From: Bacteroides graminisolvens DSM 19988 = JCM 15093
GTDB lineage: Bacteria > Bacteroidota > Bacteroidia > Bacteroidales > Bacteroidaceae
Assembly (NCBI RefSeq): GCF_000428125.1
Contig: NZ_ATZI01000001.1
Span: forward strand, 868,001-932,000
Direction: 5' to 3'
DNA length: 64,000 bases
The position numbers were made by a program, and so were the translations under genes. Every line of letters starts with the position of its first letter. The first letter of the stretch is position 1. The notes under the pieces are model-generated. The model saw only the letters and a program-made list of their open reading frames with translations, ran no database searches and had not been told where the DNA came from. This document shows positions 62,655-64,000 of this stretch, piece after piece.

Positions 62655-63485
62655 ATGAAACATTTGATTTTATGCCTTTTGGCTTTAGGAGCAGTTGCTG
62701 TCTCTTGTGCAGACAAGAAACCTGCTTATCAAACCATTACTACCCCTACCGGAACATGGGAATTGGTTTGGGATGAAGAATTTGATTACGAAGGATTACC
62801 CGACTCTACAAAATGGAGCTATGATACCAAAGGCAACGCTACAGGATGGGGAAATAATGAAGCGCAATATTATACCGAAGCCGACAAGAGCAATGCCTGG
62901 GTAAGTAACGGTATACTCACCATCACCGCCCTCAAAAAACAAATGGAAGGCAAAGAGTTTACATCGGCGCGACTCATTACCAAAGGGAAAGGCGACTGGC
63001 TGTATGGCCGTTTTGAAATACGCGCCAAACTGCCCACTGGTCTCGGCACATGGCCTGCTATATGGATGTTGCCTACCGACTGGAAATATGGAGGTTGGCC
63101 TGCAAGTGGTGAGATTGACATCATGGAAAATGTAGGTTATGATCCCGATACGATTATTGCTTCAGCACATACCCAAACTTACAATCACGTCATCGGCACT
63201 CAGAAAAATGCACGTATTGCTTGTCCGGATTCTTACAAGAATTTCCACACATATACATTAGAGTGGGAAGCGGATGAGTATCGTGCTTATATTGATGATA
63301 TTCATTACTTCACTTTCAAGAACGAAAAGGCTAGTTATAAAGAGTGGCCTTTTGATAAACGCTTCCATCTCTTACTGAACCTAGCTATTGGCGGCAATTG
63401 GGGAGGTGCTCGAGGAGTGGATGAGACATTATTGCCTCACCGTTTTGAAATAGACTATGTACGTGTTTATACCAAAAAACAATGA
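62655..63485 (+). CDS. GH16 endo-beta-glucanase lipoprotein (laminarinase type)
   Basis: 276 residues from the ATG at 62655; a TTG three codons earlier is unlikely. The lipobox is AVSCADKK (Cys18). The catalytic motif is GEIDIMENVG, with nucleophile Glu153, assisting Asp155 and acid/base Glu158. GWGNNEAQYYT and WPAIWMLPTDW fit the GH16 subfamily that cleaves beta-1,3 or mixed beta-1,3/1,4 glucans. As a surface lipoprotein it would cut the polymer before SusC/SusD import. It overlaps the GH3 start by four bases. Confidence 0.94.
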   Translation: MKHLILCLLALGAVAVSCADKKPAYQTITTPTGTWELVWDEEFDYEGLPDSTKWSYDTKGNATGWGNNEAQYYTEADKSNAWVSNGILTITALKKQMEGKEFTSARLITKGKGDWLYGRFEIRAKLPTGLGTWPAIWMLPTDWKYGGWPASGEIDIMENVGYDPDTIIASAHTQTYNHVIGTQKNARIACPDSYKNFHTYTLEWEADEYRAYIDDIHYFTFKNEKASYKEWPFDKRFHLLLNLAIGGNWGGARGVDETLLPHRFEIDYVRVYTKKQ

Positions 63486-64000
63486 AAGCAGGCAAAATAA
63501 TACTTGGAATGTTGGTGGGATGCCTGTGTGGGTGTTCCTCCAACGGTTCACTTCATTCCCTGAAGGAAGTAAGCATTCAGGCTCTTTATGCTCAGAAGGT
63601 AGATTCTGTATTGAAGCTAATGACACTAGATGAGAAGATAGGGCAACTCAATCAATATACAGGTAACTTTCAAGCCACGGGACCTGTGGTGGAAGATACG
63701 ACCAAAATAGAACAAATAAAACTGGGGTTGGTAGGCTCCATGCTGAATATAAAGGGAGTGAAGAATACGCGTGAATTGCAAGAATATGCGATGCAGTCAC
63801 GTTTGCGCATTCCTTTACTCTTTGGTCTGGATGTGATACATGGACTTCGTACTATCTATCCTATTCCGTTGGGTGAAGCTGCCAGTTTCGACCTCAATCT
63901 GATGCGACGCACAGCAGCCGGTGCTGCCAAAGAAGCAGCTGCACAAGGCGTACACTGGACATTTGCTCCCATGATGGACGTCAGTCGTGATGCCCGTTGG
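63482..64000 (+). CDS. GH3 beta-glucosidase, N-terminal part
   Basis: The first 173 codons are present; the gene runs off the window. The lipobox is CLCGCSSN (Cys about 18). DSVLKLMTLDEKIGQLNQYTG and IPLLFGLDVIHGLRTIYPIPLGEAASFD are typical of BglX-like GH3 enzymes, which release glucose from beta-gluco-oligosaccharides. The nucleophile region lies outside the window. Coupling to GH16 (ATGA) shows that the two work in one pathway. Confidence 0.93.
   Translation, partial: MKAGKIILGMLVGCLCGCSSNGSLHSLKEVSIQALYAQKVDSVLKLMTLDEKIGQLNQYTGNFQATGPVVEDTTKIEQIKLGLVGSMLNIKGVKNTRELQEYAMQSRLRIPLLFGLDVIHGLRTIYPIPLGEAASFDLNLMRRTAAGAAKEAAAQGVHWTFAPMMDVSRDARW

Overview
The window looks like a chromosomal segment of a gut-type Bacteroidota, most likely Bacteroides. 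The evidence is three complete SusC/SusD pairs plus the tail of another SusD, a hybrid two-component regulator (HTCS), a FecR anti-sigma factor with an STN-type SusC, secreted carbohydrate-active enzymes with Bacteroides-style signal or lipoprotein peptides, and promoters of the TAnnTTTG (-7) type. No rRNA, tRNA, CRISPR array or intact transposase was seen.

Region 1 (1-37.2 kb) is a large pectin utilisation locus. On the + strand it has a partial SusD, a SusC/SusD pair, a GH2-PA14-PL10 fusion (1468 aa), a second PL10-like pectate lyase, and a CE12-CE8 esterase fusion (rhamnogalacturonan acetylesterase plus pectin methylesterase). A small KdgF-like cupin lies on the - strand between the two lyases. 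An AT-rich insert (about 14.9-18.2 kb) follows; it carries one unusual gene encoding a PIN-like nuclease with a coiled coil and two membrane helices. Next come a secreted alpha/beta-hydrolase esterase (-) and the HTCS regulator (+). On the - strand are an operon SusC-SusD-(FN3/beta-helix lipoprotein), a HAD phosphatase, a GH43-DUF4861 operon and a GH28 polygalacturonase. Together these proteins would import homogalacturonan or rhamnogalacturonan pieces, remove acetyl and methyl groups, cleave the backbone by lyase and hydrolase routes, and process the unsaturated uronate products. Three - strand promoters (SusC, DUF4861-GH43, GH28) share an upstream motif at an identical distance from the -7 box, a good candidate for the HTCS binding site.

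Region 2 (37.5-49.8 kb) is mostly housekeeping: fabI, a GldB-like lipoprotein, an RsmI-like methyltransferase, a membrane/Nudix-like protein, a dipeptidyl-peptidase IV-like peptidase, a TIGR01212-type radical SAM protein, a flavodiiron protein, nagB, a YciO/YrdC protein and an AsmA-like protein.

Region 3 (49.8-51.8 kb) is a decayed, repeat-rich stretch with two damaged genes: a HAD hydrolase that has lost its start codon, and a small ORF with a stop at codon 2 plus a frameshift.

Region 4 (51.8-64 kb) is a second polysaccharide locus: FecR, STN-SusC, a SusD of the second SusD class, a secreted metallophosphoesterase, a GH31 lacking its usual N-terminal domain, two SGNH hydrolases, a GH16 beta-glucanase and the start of a GH3 beta-glucosidase. 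The last six genes are tightly packed or overlapping. GH16 plus GH3 suggests a beta-glucan backbone; GH31, the SGNH enzymes and the phosphoesterase suggest a decorated substrate. The ECF sigma factor expected next to FecR is absent.
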